DNA of 9,790 bases from an uncultured Clostridia bacterium (GCA_947385505.1 CANDLP010000056.1:1-9790), one strand, 5' to 3'. Shown: positions 1-6,053, counted from the stretch's first letter. Program-made: numbers and translations. The notes: generated by a model not told the origin, from the sequence alone.

Positions 1-46
1 CCCACGTCCGTGCACACTCTTTCCCTACACGACGCTCTTCCGATCT
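1..46. other. Sequencing adapter at contig end (Illumina TruSeq read-1)
   Basis: Positions 14-46 match, base for base, the 33-nt Illumina universal/TruSeq read-1 adapter, which begins ACACTCTTTCCC and ends GCTCTTCCGATCT. Genomic sequence resumes at about 47, where the reverse-strand engB frame is open. Positions 1-13 are not genomic by any signal I can see. In a dual-indexed P5 oligo the adapter is preceded by CAC and an 8-nt index; positions 3-5 read CAC and 6-13 (GTCCGTGC) could be such an index, but that part is a guess. The stretch should be masked. Confidence 0.96.
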
Positions 47-310
47 TTTTTCGGTTTTAGCCACCTTTGCGTAGCCATAGCCGGGAAGATCCACTATATA
101 AATATTTTCTAAAGAATAAAAATTTATGGTAACAGTTTTTCCCGGCGTGGCGCTCACTCTCGCCAAGGCTTTACGGTTGAAAATCTTGTTTATAAGTGAA
201 GATTTTCCCACATTGGAACGCCCCGAAAAGGCGATCTCAATTCGATCCGATTCGGGTATTTGACTGAATTTACCGTAAGAGGTCAGAAACTCCGCTTTGT
301 TAAAGTTCAT
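47..310 (-). CDS. engB: Ribosome-biogenesis GTPase EngB/YsxC, N-terminal part (3' truncated)
   Basis: N-terminal 88 codons of the TRAFAC-class GTPase YihA/YsxC/EngB, a cytoplasmic protein needed for assembly of the 50S ribosomal subunit. Visible in order: the G1/P-loop GRSNVGKS (residues 30-37), the switch-I motif TPGKT (55-59) followed by INFY, typical of this family, and the G3 motif DLPGYG (74-79). The G4 (TKxD-like) and G5 motifs lie in the missing C-terminal half; the family is about 190-200 residues. The ATG at 310 is preceded by AAAGGTGA (about 317-324) at normal spacing. The reading frame runs into the adapter at 46/47, so truncation reflects the contig end and not a pseudogene. The gene follows the acpP terminator and has its own promoter-like site, so it is probably a separate transcription unit. 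Confidence 0.93.
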
Positions 311-349
311 AATAAGTCACCTTTATATTGATCGTTATTTTTATTTTTA

Positions 350-378
350 ATTTTAACATAGCCGAAAAGATATGTCAA
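350..378 (-). promoter_or_regulatory. Predicted sigma-A promoter for engB
   Basis: Reading the minus strand, a perfect -35 box TTGACA (373-378) is followed by a 17-nt spacer and TAAAAT as -10 (350-355). The -10 is preceded by TGT, giving an extended -10 (TGn). Transcription would start near 343, leaving a leader of roughly 33 nt before the engB ATG at 310. It lies downstream of the acpP terminator, which agrees with engB being transcribed independently. This is the best promoter match I found in the window. Confidence 0.72.
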
Positions 379-421
379 TAGAGGATTTTTCTTGCTTATT
401 GCCAAAAAACAGTATTATAAT

Positions 422-463
422 AAAAATCTCCTTCAGCGCTTCTGCGCCAAAGGAGATTTTTTT
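422..463 (-). terminator. Rho-independent terminator after acpP
   Basis: Arms 422-433 and 450-461 are perfect reverse complements (12 bp, AAGGAGATTTTT against AAAAATCTCCTT). An inner GCGC/GCGC stem (436-439 and 444-447) with loop 440-443 is stacked inside. On the minus strand the hairpin ends in a U-rich run (the TTTTT of the stem base then ATTAT), and it starts about 10 nt past the acpP stop. The plus-strand side also has a T run (457-463), so it could work in both directions. It marks the end of the fab-acc locus. Confidence 0.88.
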
Positions 464-472
464 GCGAAAAGA

Positions 473-703
473 TCAGTCTACATTTTCTTCAATGTACTTA
501 ACGATATCGCCGACGGTCTTGATATTCTCAACCTGATCGTCGGGGATTTCAATATCAAATTCTTCTTCAAAGCTCATTACCAGATCGACAATGTCAAGGC
601 TGTCCGCGCCCAGGTCGTCCTGGATAACCGCGTCCATAGTTACCTTGTCCTCTTCAACGTCAAGCTGATCCATAATAATAGATCTTACCTTTTCAAATAC
701 CAT
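473..703 (-). CDS. acpP: Acyl carrier protein
   Basis: Acyl carrier protein of type II fatty acid synthesis: a small acidic cytosolic four-helix protein that carries growing acyl chains as thioesters on a 4'-phosphopantetheine arm. The attachment site is Ser35 in the motif GADSLD (residues 32-37), and the following helix II/III region is rich in Asp and Glu, as needed to dock to the Fab enzymes. Its 76 residues are the usual length. The ATG at 703 has a strong GGAGG (cctcc at 714-718 on the plus strand) at good spacing. It is the last gene before a strong terminator and sits downstream of accA, separated by a 161-bp inverted-repeat element. In streptococcal-type clusters acpP usually lies near fabH/fabK, so the position here is distal. 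A polyketide or peptide-synthetase carrier protein is unlikely given length, motif and neighbours. Confidence 0.97.
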   Translation of the reverse strand: MVFEKVRSIIMDQLDVEEDKVTMDAVIQDDLGADSLDIVDLVMSFEEEFDIEIPDDQVENIKTVGDIVKYIEENVD

Positions 704-741
704 GATTAAATTTCCTCCAATAAATTTTAAAAATTAGTATT

Positions 742-902
742 AGGGAGCCTCTAAAAACCCTTGTGAAAAGCAAAAACGAACATGGTGCGCCGGATACAAG
801 GAAATCCGACAAAGAAAGGCTTTACGCCTGTCAAGGAGGATTGACGCAGTAGACGGTGTACCCTGTTTGTTTTTACGCACAGGGGGTTTTTAGAGGTTCC
901 CT
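742..902. repeat. 161-bp miniature inverted-repeat element (copy 1, between accA and acpP)
   Basis: The ends are near-perfect inverted repeats: 743-760 (starting GGGAGCCTCTAAAAACCC) against 884-901, 17 of 18 bases complementary, plus an A/T pair at 742/902. The palindrome continues less perfectly inward for about 50 nt per arm; for example GCAAAAACGAACATGG on the left faces the complement of CCCTGTTTGTTTTTACGC on the right. The central part, read on the minus strand, contains TACTGCGTCAA, then TCCTTGACAGGCG and TTTCCTTGT. All three recur with small changes in the element at 7430-7590. There is no open reading frame of note. It looks like a MITE or similar non-autonomous repeat; as RNA it would fold into a long hairpin in the leader of acpP. 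Confidence 0.8.
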
Positions 903-924
903 TTATATAACGGACGTTTTAAGG

Positions 925-1728
925 CTATTCCTCAAACATTCCGATTTTCCTGAACTTATTATACCTATTTTCGAGCATTATGTCAATATCCGTTTTGGAA
1001 ATTCTTGAAATTGCTTCGGATAAATATTCACCAATATTCGACGCGGTGAGCTTCATATCATTCTGAGCGCCGCCCGCCGCTTCGGAAATAATTTTATCGC
1101 ATACTCCAAAGCTCAATAAATCCTCAGCGGTAATTTTCATAAGCTCACAGGCTTCCTTTTCCCTTCCGGGGTCCTTCCAGAGTATGGAAGCGAATCCGCG
1201 CGGCGAAATAATCGAGTACAAAGCGTTTTCAAGCATGGCAAGTTCGTCGCACACCGCAAGAGCCAAAGCTCCGCCGCTTCCTCCCTCTCCTAAGATAACG
1301 GACACCACAGGAGTTCTCAAGGTCATAAACTCCATAAGGTTTCTTGCTATAGCTTCCCCCTGCCCTCTTTTTTCCGCTTCAATGCCGCAGAAAGCGCCCG
1401 GCGTATCCACAAGACAGATAACAGGGCGGTGAAATTTTTCAGCCTCTTTTGCAAGCCTAAGCGCCTTTCGATAGCCTTCCGGGTGAGGCATGGAGAAATT
1501 GGTGCGCTTGTTTTCCTCTATGTTCCTGCCCTTGACCTGCGCCAATATAGTAACGGGTACGCTGTTCAGCGTGGCGATCCCTCCTATTATGGCATGGTCG
1601 TCTCCGAAATGGCGGTCTCCGTGAAGCTCTAAAAAATTGTTGAAAATAACAGGAATGTAATCGCTGACCGTCGGACGGTTTTTATGATGTATAAGGGCGC
1701 GCCTTTCGGTAGCCGTTAGCTTGTTCAT
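925..1728 (-). CDS. accA: Acetyl-CoA carboxylase carboxyltransferase, alpha subunit
   Basis: Alpha subunit of the carboxyltransferase half of acetyl-CoA carboxylase. With AccD it transfers the carboxyl group from carboxybiotin on AccB to acetyl-CoA, giving malonyl-CoA, the committed step of fatty acid synthesis. It has the crotonase-like carboxyltransferase fold; visible landmarks are ELHGDRHFGDD (residues 34-44), VDTPGAFCG (107-115) and the oxyanion-hole glycines GEGGSGGALAL (147-157). At 267 residues it is shorter than the E. coli protein (319) and resembles the compact Gram-positive form. The ATG at 1728 lies 8 bp past the methyltransferase stop at 1737, with purine-rich GGAGAATAGGGA upstream overlapping that stop, so the two genes are probably translated together. 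Its partner accD is one gene upstream, separated by the methyltransferase and a repeat-rich gap. Confidence 0.97.
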   Translation of the reverse strand: MNKLTATERRALIHHKNRPTVSDYIPVIFNNFLELHGDRHFGDDHAIIGGIATLNSVPVTILAQVKGRNIEENKRTNFSMPHPEGYRKALRLAKEAEKFHRPVICLVDTPGAFCGIEAEKRGQGEAIARNLMEFMTLRTPVVSVILGEGGSGGALALAVCDELAMLENALYSIISPRGFASILWKDPGREKEACELMKITAEDLLSFGVCDKIISEAAGGAQNDMKLTASNIGEYLSEAISRISKTDIDIMLENRYNKFRKIGMFEE

Positions 1729-1736
1729 TTACTTCC

Positions 1737-2552
1737 CTATTCTCCTTTCGATTCTTTTGGGGGCATTGTCTGTTTTTTGCATACAAAGGTTCCGTATTCC
1801 TTGGGTATTATTAAAATGCCGTTTACGGTGTTTTTTTCCAGAACATTTCTGATAATCGTCCGGTCGATATTAGAAATTGACGACATATTTTCCATTGAAC
1901 TTATATATTCAAGCATATCATCAATATCAGTCACTTCCAAATGATCCTCATAATCAAACCTTTTTACTTCATAAAAATGCTTTTTTAATATGTCATATCC
2001 GTTTTGCAGGGTAAAATTTTTATTGGTACAGTCCTTGACTCCGTAGACCTCAAGCAATCCCGCGATATATGTCATTATTCCCTTTTCCCCGAAAGTTGCG
2101 CAATAAAAACGACCGCCGTCTGACAGGACGCGAGTTACCTCGTTCAGCCCCTTTTCCAGATCGGGCACATGATACAGCATCATATTGGCGACAACTATAT
2201 CAAATCTGCCGTTTTCATAAGGCAGATTCTCAATATCCGCCGTTTCAAAGGAAATATTATTATTTTGACCCAATGTTTTTCTTGCCGCAGATATCATTCC
2301 CTCCGAAATATCCGTTAGAAGCAGCTTTGAACCGTTATTTAGGAGATTAAGCTTGTTTTTCCACATATTTCCGCTGCCGCCGCCTATCTCTAAAATTGAT
2401 GAATTAGGCGGAATATGGTAATGGGAGAACAGCCAGCTGCCGAAGCCTTGTTTGTTGACTGAGTATTTTTCGTGGAGAGAGATTCTTGCGGTGAGGCGGT
2501 CGACGGTTTTGTACTGGGATTTTATTGTGTCGGGGGAGTTAAGTAAGGGCAT
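1737..2552 (-). CDS. Class I SAM-dependent methyltransferase, substrate unknown
   Basis: A 271-residue protein with a Rossmann-type SAM-binding domain (Methyltransf_11/25 type). Seen directly: motif I ILEIGGGSG (residues 53-61), an acidic residue at the end of strand beta-2 (TDIS, D81), the adenine-side motif ADIENLPYENGRFD (105-118), and VVANMMLYHVPD (120-131) followed by RVLSDGGRFY. The N-terminal RISLHEKYSVNKQGFGSW (23-40) resembles a conserved stretch I associate with uncharacterised clostridial methyltransferases; the C-terminal 110 residues probably hold the substrate site and give no clue. There is no signal peptide or membrane segment. The ATG at 2552 has AGAGGT about 6 nt upstream. 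It is not a known fatty acid synthesis enzyme yet sits between accD and accA, only 8 bp before accA. Candidates include small-molecule or lipid methylation; no substrate can be assigned from sequence. Confidence 0.9.
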   Translation of the reverse strand: MPLLNSPDTIKSQYKTVDRLTARISLHEKYSVNKQGFGSWLFSHYHIPPNSSILEIGGGSGNMWKNKLNLLNNGSKLLLTDISEGMISAARKTLGQNNNISFETADIENLPYENGRFDIVVANMMLYHVPDLEKGLNEVTRVLSDGGRFYCATFGEKGIMTYIAGLLEVYGVKDCTNKNFTLQNGYDILKKHFYEVKRFDYEDHLEVTDIDDMLEYISSMENMSSISNIDRTIIRNVLEKNTVNGILIIPKEYGTFVCKKQTMPPKESKGE

Positions 2553-2581
2553 GTTTTACCTCTTTATTTAAATTGTAAACA

Positions 2582-2663
2582 CCCGAAGCGGCGGCTTTCC
2601 GCACGACGCGGAGTTCGCCGCCCAAAGCGCTGACAAGGAGGTCAGCGCCCGAAGCGGCGGCTT
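2582..2663. repeat. 16-bp direct repeat flanking a hairpin (accD-methyltransferase gap)
   Basis: CCCGAAGCGGCGGCTT occurs twice exactly, at 2582-2597 and 2648-2663. Between the copies is an imperfect GC-rich hairpin (GCGGCG near 2590 facing CGCCGC near 2620) and a perfect 8-bp stem GCGCTGAC/GTCAGCGC (2627-2634 and 2641-2648) with loop AAGGAG. The GC content is clearly above the AT-rich gaps elsewhere in the window. It resembles a short interspersed intergenic repeat; no open reading frame or RNA family is recognised. Confidence 0.6.
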
Positions 2664-2696
2664 CGCCCGCTTCTTTCTTGGTTTTGATTATTCACT

Positions 2697-2773
2697 TTTG
2701 GGGCGTTGCCCCAAACCCCGCTTCCTTTTTGCTGTGCAAAAAGGAAGCGAAAAAGACATTGCGGCTTCGCCGC
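2697..2773. repeat. Three tandem strong hairpins just downstream of accD
   Basis: Three perfect stems lie in a row: TTTGGGGC/GCCCCAAA (2697-2704 and 2708-2715, loop GTT), CGCTTCCTTTTTGC and its complement (2719-2732 and 2736-2749, 14 bp, loop TGT), and GCGGC/GCCGC (2761-2765 and 2769-2773, loop TTC). The last is followed on the plus strand by a T-rich run reaching the accD stop codon. In the direction of transcription (minus) none of the three is directly followed by a U tract, so they are not classic terminators for accD. They may stabilise the accD 3' end, cause partial read-through, or be copies of a dispersed repeat. Confidence 0.6.
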
Positions 2774-2785
2774 TTTTTTTCTTTT

Positions 2786-3682
2786 TTATTTCTGCGCTTG
2801 TGCGGTCGGTCTTTCCTTCTCATAATTATGCAGCTTCATAATCCGCGCCAAAGTCCTTCTCATCATGGTTCTTTCAACAATCATATCCGCGAAACCGTTT
2901 TCAAGCATAAACTCCGCTGTCTGAAAATCATCCGGAAGCTGCTGCCTTATAGTATCCTGTATAACACGTCTTCCCGCAAATCCCACAAGCACTTTCGGCT
3001 CGGCAATGATAATATCCCCAAGACTGGCAAAAGAAGCATTCACTCCCCCTGTTGTAGGGTCGGTCAGCACGGTTATGTAAAGCTGTCCCGCCTGACTGTG
3101 TCTTGCAATCGCTCCGCTGGTTTTTGCCATCTGCATAAGGGCAACTATACCCTCCTGCATTCTTGCTCCGCCGCTGGCGGTGAAAAGTATAACCGGCAGC
3201 TTTTGCTCCGTGGCGTACTCAAAAAGCCGGGTTATTTTTTCGCCAACCACGCTTCCCATGCTCGCCATCATAAAGTTGCTGTCCATTATACCGATACAGC
3301 AGCGATATCCGTGTATATGGCACTCGCCCGTGATGACGGCGTCTTTAATGTCACACTTTTGCTGCATTTCCCTTATCTTTTTTTCGTAATCGGGGAAATC
3401 GATGGGATTTTTACTGGTCATGCCTGAATCAAATTCCGTAAAGCTGTCCGCGTCGGCGGTCATATTCAGCCTGTCCTGCCATTTCAGGCGCGCGTGATAG
3501 TTGCAGGAGGCGCATACCCTTCGGTTTTTCTCAAAGTCCTCCATATAAGCCACTGTGCCGCAGCGGGGACATTTAAACAGCAAATCCTGAGGTATGCTCA
3601 CGTTTTCTCCCGAATCATCGGATTTTCCCGCTGTTTCTTCGTTAAAACGCGCCTTTACCACTTTAAAAAGATCTTCAAGCAA
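2786..3682 (-). CDS. accD: Acetyl-CoA carboxylase carboxyltransferase, beta subunit
   Basis: Beta subunit of the carboxyltransferase of acetyl-CoA carboxylase, the partner of AccA. A four-cysteine zinc ribbon is present near the N terminus: C38, C41, C57 and C60 (CX2C-X15-CX2C). The crotonase-like domain follows, with TASGGARMQEG (168-178), TDPTTGGVNASFASLGD (207-223) and GFAGRRVIQ (234-242), all hallmarks of AccD. Its 298 residues are normal. The start is TTG at 3682: AAAGGTGG (3692-3699) lies 9 nt upstream, no in-frame ATG/GTG lies between them, and the next internal Met (residue 47) is inside the zinc ribbon. The Shine-Dalgarno overlaps the accC stop codon (TAA at 3698-3700), which suggests translational coupling. 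A repeat-rich 233-bp gap follows. Confidence 0.97.
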   Translation of the reverse strand: MLEDLFKVVKARFNEETAGKSDDSGENVSIPQDLLFKCPRCGTVAYMEDFEKNRRVCASCNYHARLKWQDRLNMTADADSFTEFDSGMTSKNPIDFPDYEKKIREMQQKCDIKDAVITGECHIHGYRCCIGIMDSNFMMASMGSVVGEKITRLFEYATEQKLPVILFTASGGARMQEGIVALMQMAKTSGAIARHSQAGQLYITVLTDPTTGGVNASFASLGDIIIAEPKVLVGFAGRRVIQDTIRQQLPDDFQTAEFMLENGFADMIVERTMMRRTLARIMKLHNYEKERPTAQAQK

Positions 3683-3691
3683 ATTATCACA

Positions 3692-3699
3692 CCACCTTT
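3692..3699 (-). promoter_or_regulatory. Shine-Dalgarno that decides the TTG start of accD
   Basis: On the minus strand AAAGGTGG is followed by TGTGATAAT and then TTG at 3682. Its first two bases are the last two of the accC stop codon. Spacing and strength favour TTG as the true start; no ATG or GTG fits the frame nearby. Confidence 0.75.
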
Positions 3700-5047
3700 A
3701 TTTTTTTATTAAATCCTTGCGGTTAAGAAAGCCTATATCGAAATCTCCCTTTTCAAAGTCGGGATCTCTCAGAAGATTAAGCTGAAAATCAACGTTGGTG
3801 GTTATTCCTTCTATAAGGAATTCCGAAAGAGCCACCTTCATTTTCTGAACAGCTTCCGTCCTGTCCCTGCCCTTAACTATTACCTTCGCTATCATGCTGT
3901 CGTAATAAGGGGATATCTCATAGCCCTGATATACCGCCGTGTCTATACGAACGCCGAAACCGCCGGGCATATGGAGGGATTCTATTTTTCCGGGACAGGG
4001 TATGAACCCCTTAGCGGGATCCTCGGCGTTTATCCTGCACTCTATGGCGTGCCCGTCAAGATGTACGTCCTCCTGTCTGAAGTCCAGTTTCGCGCCGTCG
4101 GCTATCTTTATCTGTTCTTTTATAAGGTCAATTCCCGTTACCATTTCGGTAACGGGGTGTTCTACCTGAATACGGGTGTTCATTTCCATAAAGTAGAAAT
4201 TCCTGTCCTTATCAACAAGAAATTCTACCGTTCCTGCGTTAGTGTAACCGCAGGCCTTGGCGGCTCTCACCGCCGCTTCACCCATTTTTCTTCTCAGTTC
4301 ATCGTTAACTATCGCGGAAGGACTTTCCTCCAGCAGCTTTTGATTTCTTCTCTGACAGGAACAGTCGCGCTCTCCCAAATATACCACATTTCCATGTTCG
4401 TCAGCCAAGAGCTGTATTTCTATATGACGGGGATCGACTATAAATTTTTCTATATAAATATCGTCGTTACCGAAAAACTGCTTTGCTTCCTGTTTGGCGG
4501 CAAAAATCTTTTCTTCAAGCTCATCTTCGTTTTCTACGTTGCGTATTCCTCTTCCGCCGCCGCCCGCCGAAGCTTTTACCATAACTGGATATCCTATTTC
4601 TTTGGCGACCCGCTTAGCCTGTTCAAGGCTTGTTATAACCCCGTCGGAACCCGGCACCACCGGAACATCGGCTTCTATCATGGTCTTTTTTGCGTTGGCT
4701 TTGTCGCCCATTGCGTCCATTGCCTTAGCGGTAGGACCTATCCATTTTATTTTACACTTGTCGCATAGCCTTACGAAACCGCTGTTTTCCGATAAAAAAC
4801 CGAAACCGGGATGTATCGCCTTTGCGCCCGTTATTTCACAGGCGGCAATTATGGCTTTGGTGTTAATATAACTGTCCTTTGTTGCGGGGGGACCTATGCA
4901 AACCGCTTCATCCGCTATCTGGGCGTGAAGAGCGTTTTTATCCGCACTGGAATAGACCGCCACGGTTTTTATCCCCATTTCGCGGCAGGCTCTTATTATT
5001 CTGAGGGCAATCTCCCCTCGGTTGGCAATAAGTATTTTACTGAACAT
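3698..5047 (-). CDS. accC: Biotin carboxylase subunit of acetyl-CoA carboxylase
   Basis: ATP-dependent biotin carboxylase: carboxylates the biotin on AccB with bicarbonate, the first half-reaction of acetyl-CoA carboxylase. It has the N-terminal pre-ATP-grasp domain (from FSKILIANRGEIA), the ATP-grasp domain with Lys116, VMVKAS (155-160) and the glycine-rich loop AGGGGRGIR (161-169), GERDCSCQRRNQK (225-237), and the active-site stretch MEMNTRIQVEHPVTE (287-301). The latter places E288, N290, R292 and E296 at the same numbers as in E. coli AccC, and the length of 449 residues is identical. ATG at 5047 is preceded by AGAGGT (5054-5059) with 6-nt spacing. It is 20 bp after fabZ and 15 bp before the accD start, clearly one operon. 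Pyruvate or propionyl-CoA carboxylase subunits are excluded by length and context. Confidence 0.98.
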   Translation of the reverse strand: MFSKILIANRGEIALRIIRACREMGIKTVAVYSSADKNALHAQIADEAVCIGPPATKDSYINTKAIIAACEITGAKAIHPGFGFLSENSGFVRLCDKCKIKWIGPTAKAMDAMGDKANAKKTMIEADVPVVPGSDGVITSLEQAKRVAKEIGYPVMVKASAGGGGRGIRNVENEDELEEKIFAAKQEAKQFFGNDDIYIEKFIVDPRHIEIQLLADEHGNVVYLGERDCSCQRRNQKLLEESPSAIVNDELRRKMGEAAVRAAKACGYTNAGTVEFLVDKDRNFYFMEMNTRIQVEHPVTEMVTGIDLIKEQIKIADGAKLDFRQEDVHLDGHAIECRINAEDPAKGFIPCPGKIESLHMPGGFGVRIDTAVYQGYEISPYYDSMIAKVIVKGRDRTEAVQKMKVALSEFLIEGITTNVDFQLNLLRDPDFEKGDFDIGFLNRKDLIKK

Positions 5048-5067
5048 CAGTATACCTCTGTTCTGTA

Positions 5068-5496
5068 TTATTTTATGGCAAAGGTAATTTCGGCGGCCAC
5101 CGCCTTTTCGCCGTTTACGGTGCAGATTCCCTTGCCTACACCCACGGGGCCTTTTACCTTTATTATCTCAACTTCTATTCTGAGCAGATCGCCGGGCACA
5201 ACCTGCCTGCGGAATTTCGCTTCTTTTACCCCACCGAAAAAGCCCAGCTTGCCTTTATTTTCGGGCAATGCCAACATTGACACCGCACCCGCCTGCGCCA
5301 TCATCTCAAGCATAAGAACGCCTGGAACTACAGGATAATCGGGAAAATGCCCCTTGAACCAAAATTCATCTTCTTTCATATATTTAGTGGCGACAACCCT
5401 TTTACCCTCTTCCATTTCCTCAATGGTATCTATAAGCAAAAACGGGTCTCTGTGCGGAATTATTTTTTTTATTTCTTCCTGTGTCATTAAAGGCAT
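5068..5496 (-). CDS. fabZ: 3-hydroxyacyl-ACP dehydratase FabZ
   Basis: Hot-dog-fold dehydratase that removes water from (3R)-3-hydroxyacyl-ACP to give trans-2-enoyl-ACP in the elongation cycle. The active-site motif FKGHFPDYPVVPGV (residues 47-60) carries the catalytic His50, and Glu64 lies in LMLEMMAQAG (61-70) on the central helix. IIPHRDPFLLID (12-23) near the N terminus is also characteristic. Its 142 residues match the Gram-positive form. ATG at 5496 is preceded closely by GGGAGGT; the alternative Met4 would place the site too far away. No FabA or FabM (double-bond-forming) gene is present in the window, so whether this FabZ also supports unsaturated fatty acid synthesis cannot be judged. 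It lies between accB and accC, as in streptococcal-type clusters. Confidence 0.97.
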   Translation of the reverse strand: MPLMTQEEIKKIIPHRDPFLLIDTIEEMEEGKRVVATKYMKEDEFWFKGHFPDYPVVPGVLMLEMMAQAGAVSMLALPENKGKLGFFGGVKEAKFRRQVVPGDLLRIEVEIIKVKGPVGVGKGICTVNGEKAVAAEITFAIK

Positions 5497-5508
5497 AGCG
5501 ACCTCCCA

Positions 5509-5553
5509 AGTCCGTCAAAAGGCTTTATCTGATTTTTTAAAGGTTAACGGACT
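5509..5553 (-). promoter_or_regulatory. Possible RNA hairpin in the fabZ leader
   Basis: On the minus strand AGTCCGT (5547-5553) is complementary to ACGGACT (5509-5515), which ends 1 nt or so before the fabZ Shine-Dalgarno GGGAGG. The 31-nt loop contains smaller complementary runs. An alternative stem of AAAGG/CCTTT (5539-5543 and 5556-5560) would be mutually exclusive with the longer one. This could modulate fabZ translation, but the 7-bp stem may be chance. Confidence 0.25.
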
Positions 5554-5569
5554 ATCCTTTCATATAAAA

Positions 5570-5598
5570 ATTACACAAAAATAAGTTTAACGCGTCAG
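5570..5598 (-). promoter_or_regulatory. Possible internal promoter ahead of fabZ
   Basis: On the minus strand CTGACG (5593-5598, 4 of 6 to the -35 consensus) is followed after exactly 17 nt by TGTAAT (5570-5575, 5 of 6 to the -10). The -35 overlaps the accB stop codon. A start near 5563 would give a leader of about 66 nt containing the hairpin at 5509-5553. The gap is AT-rich, so such matches are easily found by chance. Confidence 0.3.
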
Positions 5599-6053
5599 TT
5601 AAGGCTGAATAACGGCTGATCGTACTCCACCAACTGTCCGTCATTGACAAAGACTTCCGCTACAATACCGTCATACTCGCTGTTGATTTCGTTCATCAGC
5701 TTCATACTTTCGACTATACAAACCACTCCGCCCTTTTTCACCTTGCTTCCCACGGTTACGAAGGGAGGTTTTCCGGGCGCGGCAGCGGCGTAAAAAGTGC
5801 CGACAATCGGAGATTTTATAATCTTTCCGCTTAAGGGCTTAGGCTCCTCCGCCGCATTTGCTTCACTTGAATTTGCCTCTGCCGCGGGATAGGTAACGGG
5901 AATTGCGGGCATAGGCGGCATTTGGGGGAGCGGAGGACGTTTTGAAATTTTCACTCTGAGTTCGTCGGTCTCTACTTCCAACTCGTCCAACTGTGCATTA
6001 TTAACTTGTTCGGCAAGGGCGTTCACTGTTTCAAGAAGCTCTTTTTTATCCAT
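5595..6053 (-). CDS. accB: Biotin carboxyl carrier protein of acetyl-CoA carboxylase
   Basis: Carrier subunit (BCCP) of acetyl-CoA carboxylase: its covalently bound biotin shuttles carboxyl groups from AccC to the AccA/AccD carboxyltransferase. Layout: N-terminal helical region (1-38, begins [17 protein letters not shown]) for binding AccC, a flexible Pro/Ala-rich linker (about 39-75, with repeated PPLP/PPMP/AIP runs and an Ala/Glu stretch), then the biotinyl domain (76-152) with SPIVGTFY (81-88) and the biotin site [10 protein letters not shown], Lys118. The usual signature is EAMKMMNEI; the Ser and Leu variants seen here are tolerated. At 152 residues it is normal. ATG at 6053 has GAAAGGA about 7 nt upstream. 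Modification requires a BirA ligase, not encoded in this window. Confidence 0.97.
   Translation of the reverse strand: MDKKELLETVNALAEQVNNAQLDELEVETDELRVKISKRPPLPQMPPMPAIPVTYPAAEANSSEANAAEEPKPLSGKIIKSPIVGTFYAAAAPGKPPFVTVGSKVKKGGVVCIVESMKLMNEINSEYDGIVAEVFVNDGQLVEYDQPLFSLN

Noticed and set aside
1..310. Truncated engB as a pseudogene
   Set aside because: The frame is intact with all expected motifs up to the adapter junction; the break is the contig end.
730..746. ATTAGTATTAGG upstream of acpP as a FapR operator
   Set aside because: Only one half resembles the palindromic Bacillus FapR site (ATTAGTA half); the matching second half is absent and no FapR gene is in view.
2761..2787. GCGGC-TTC-GCCGC followed by a T run as an accD terminator
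   Set aside because: The T run is on the plus-strand side; in the direction of transcription the hairpin is preceded, not followed, by the tract, and no plus-strand gene precedes it.
2678..3427. Long plus-strand open frame opposite accD
   Set aside because: It lies antisense to a clearly real accD, has no family resemblance and no ribosome site of note; it is a shadow of the accD codon pattern. The same applies to the other long plus-strand frames opposite accC, fabF and fabK.
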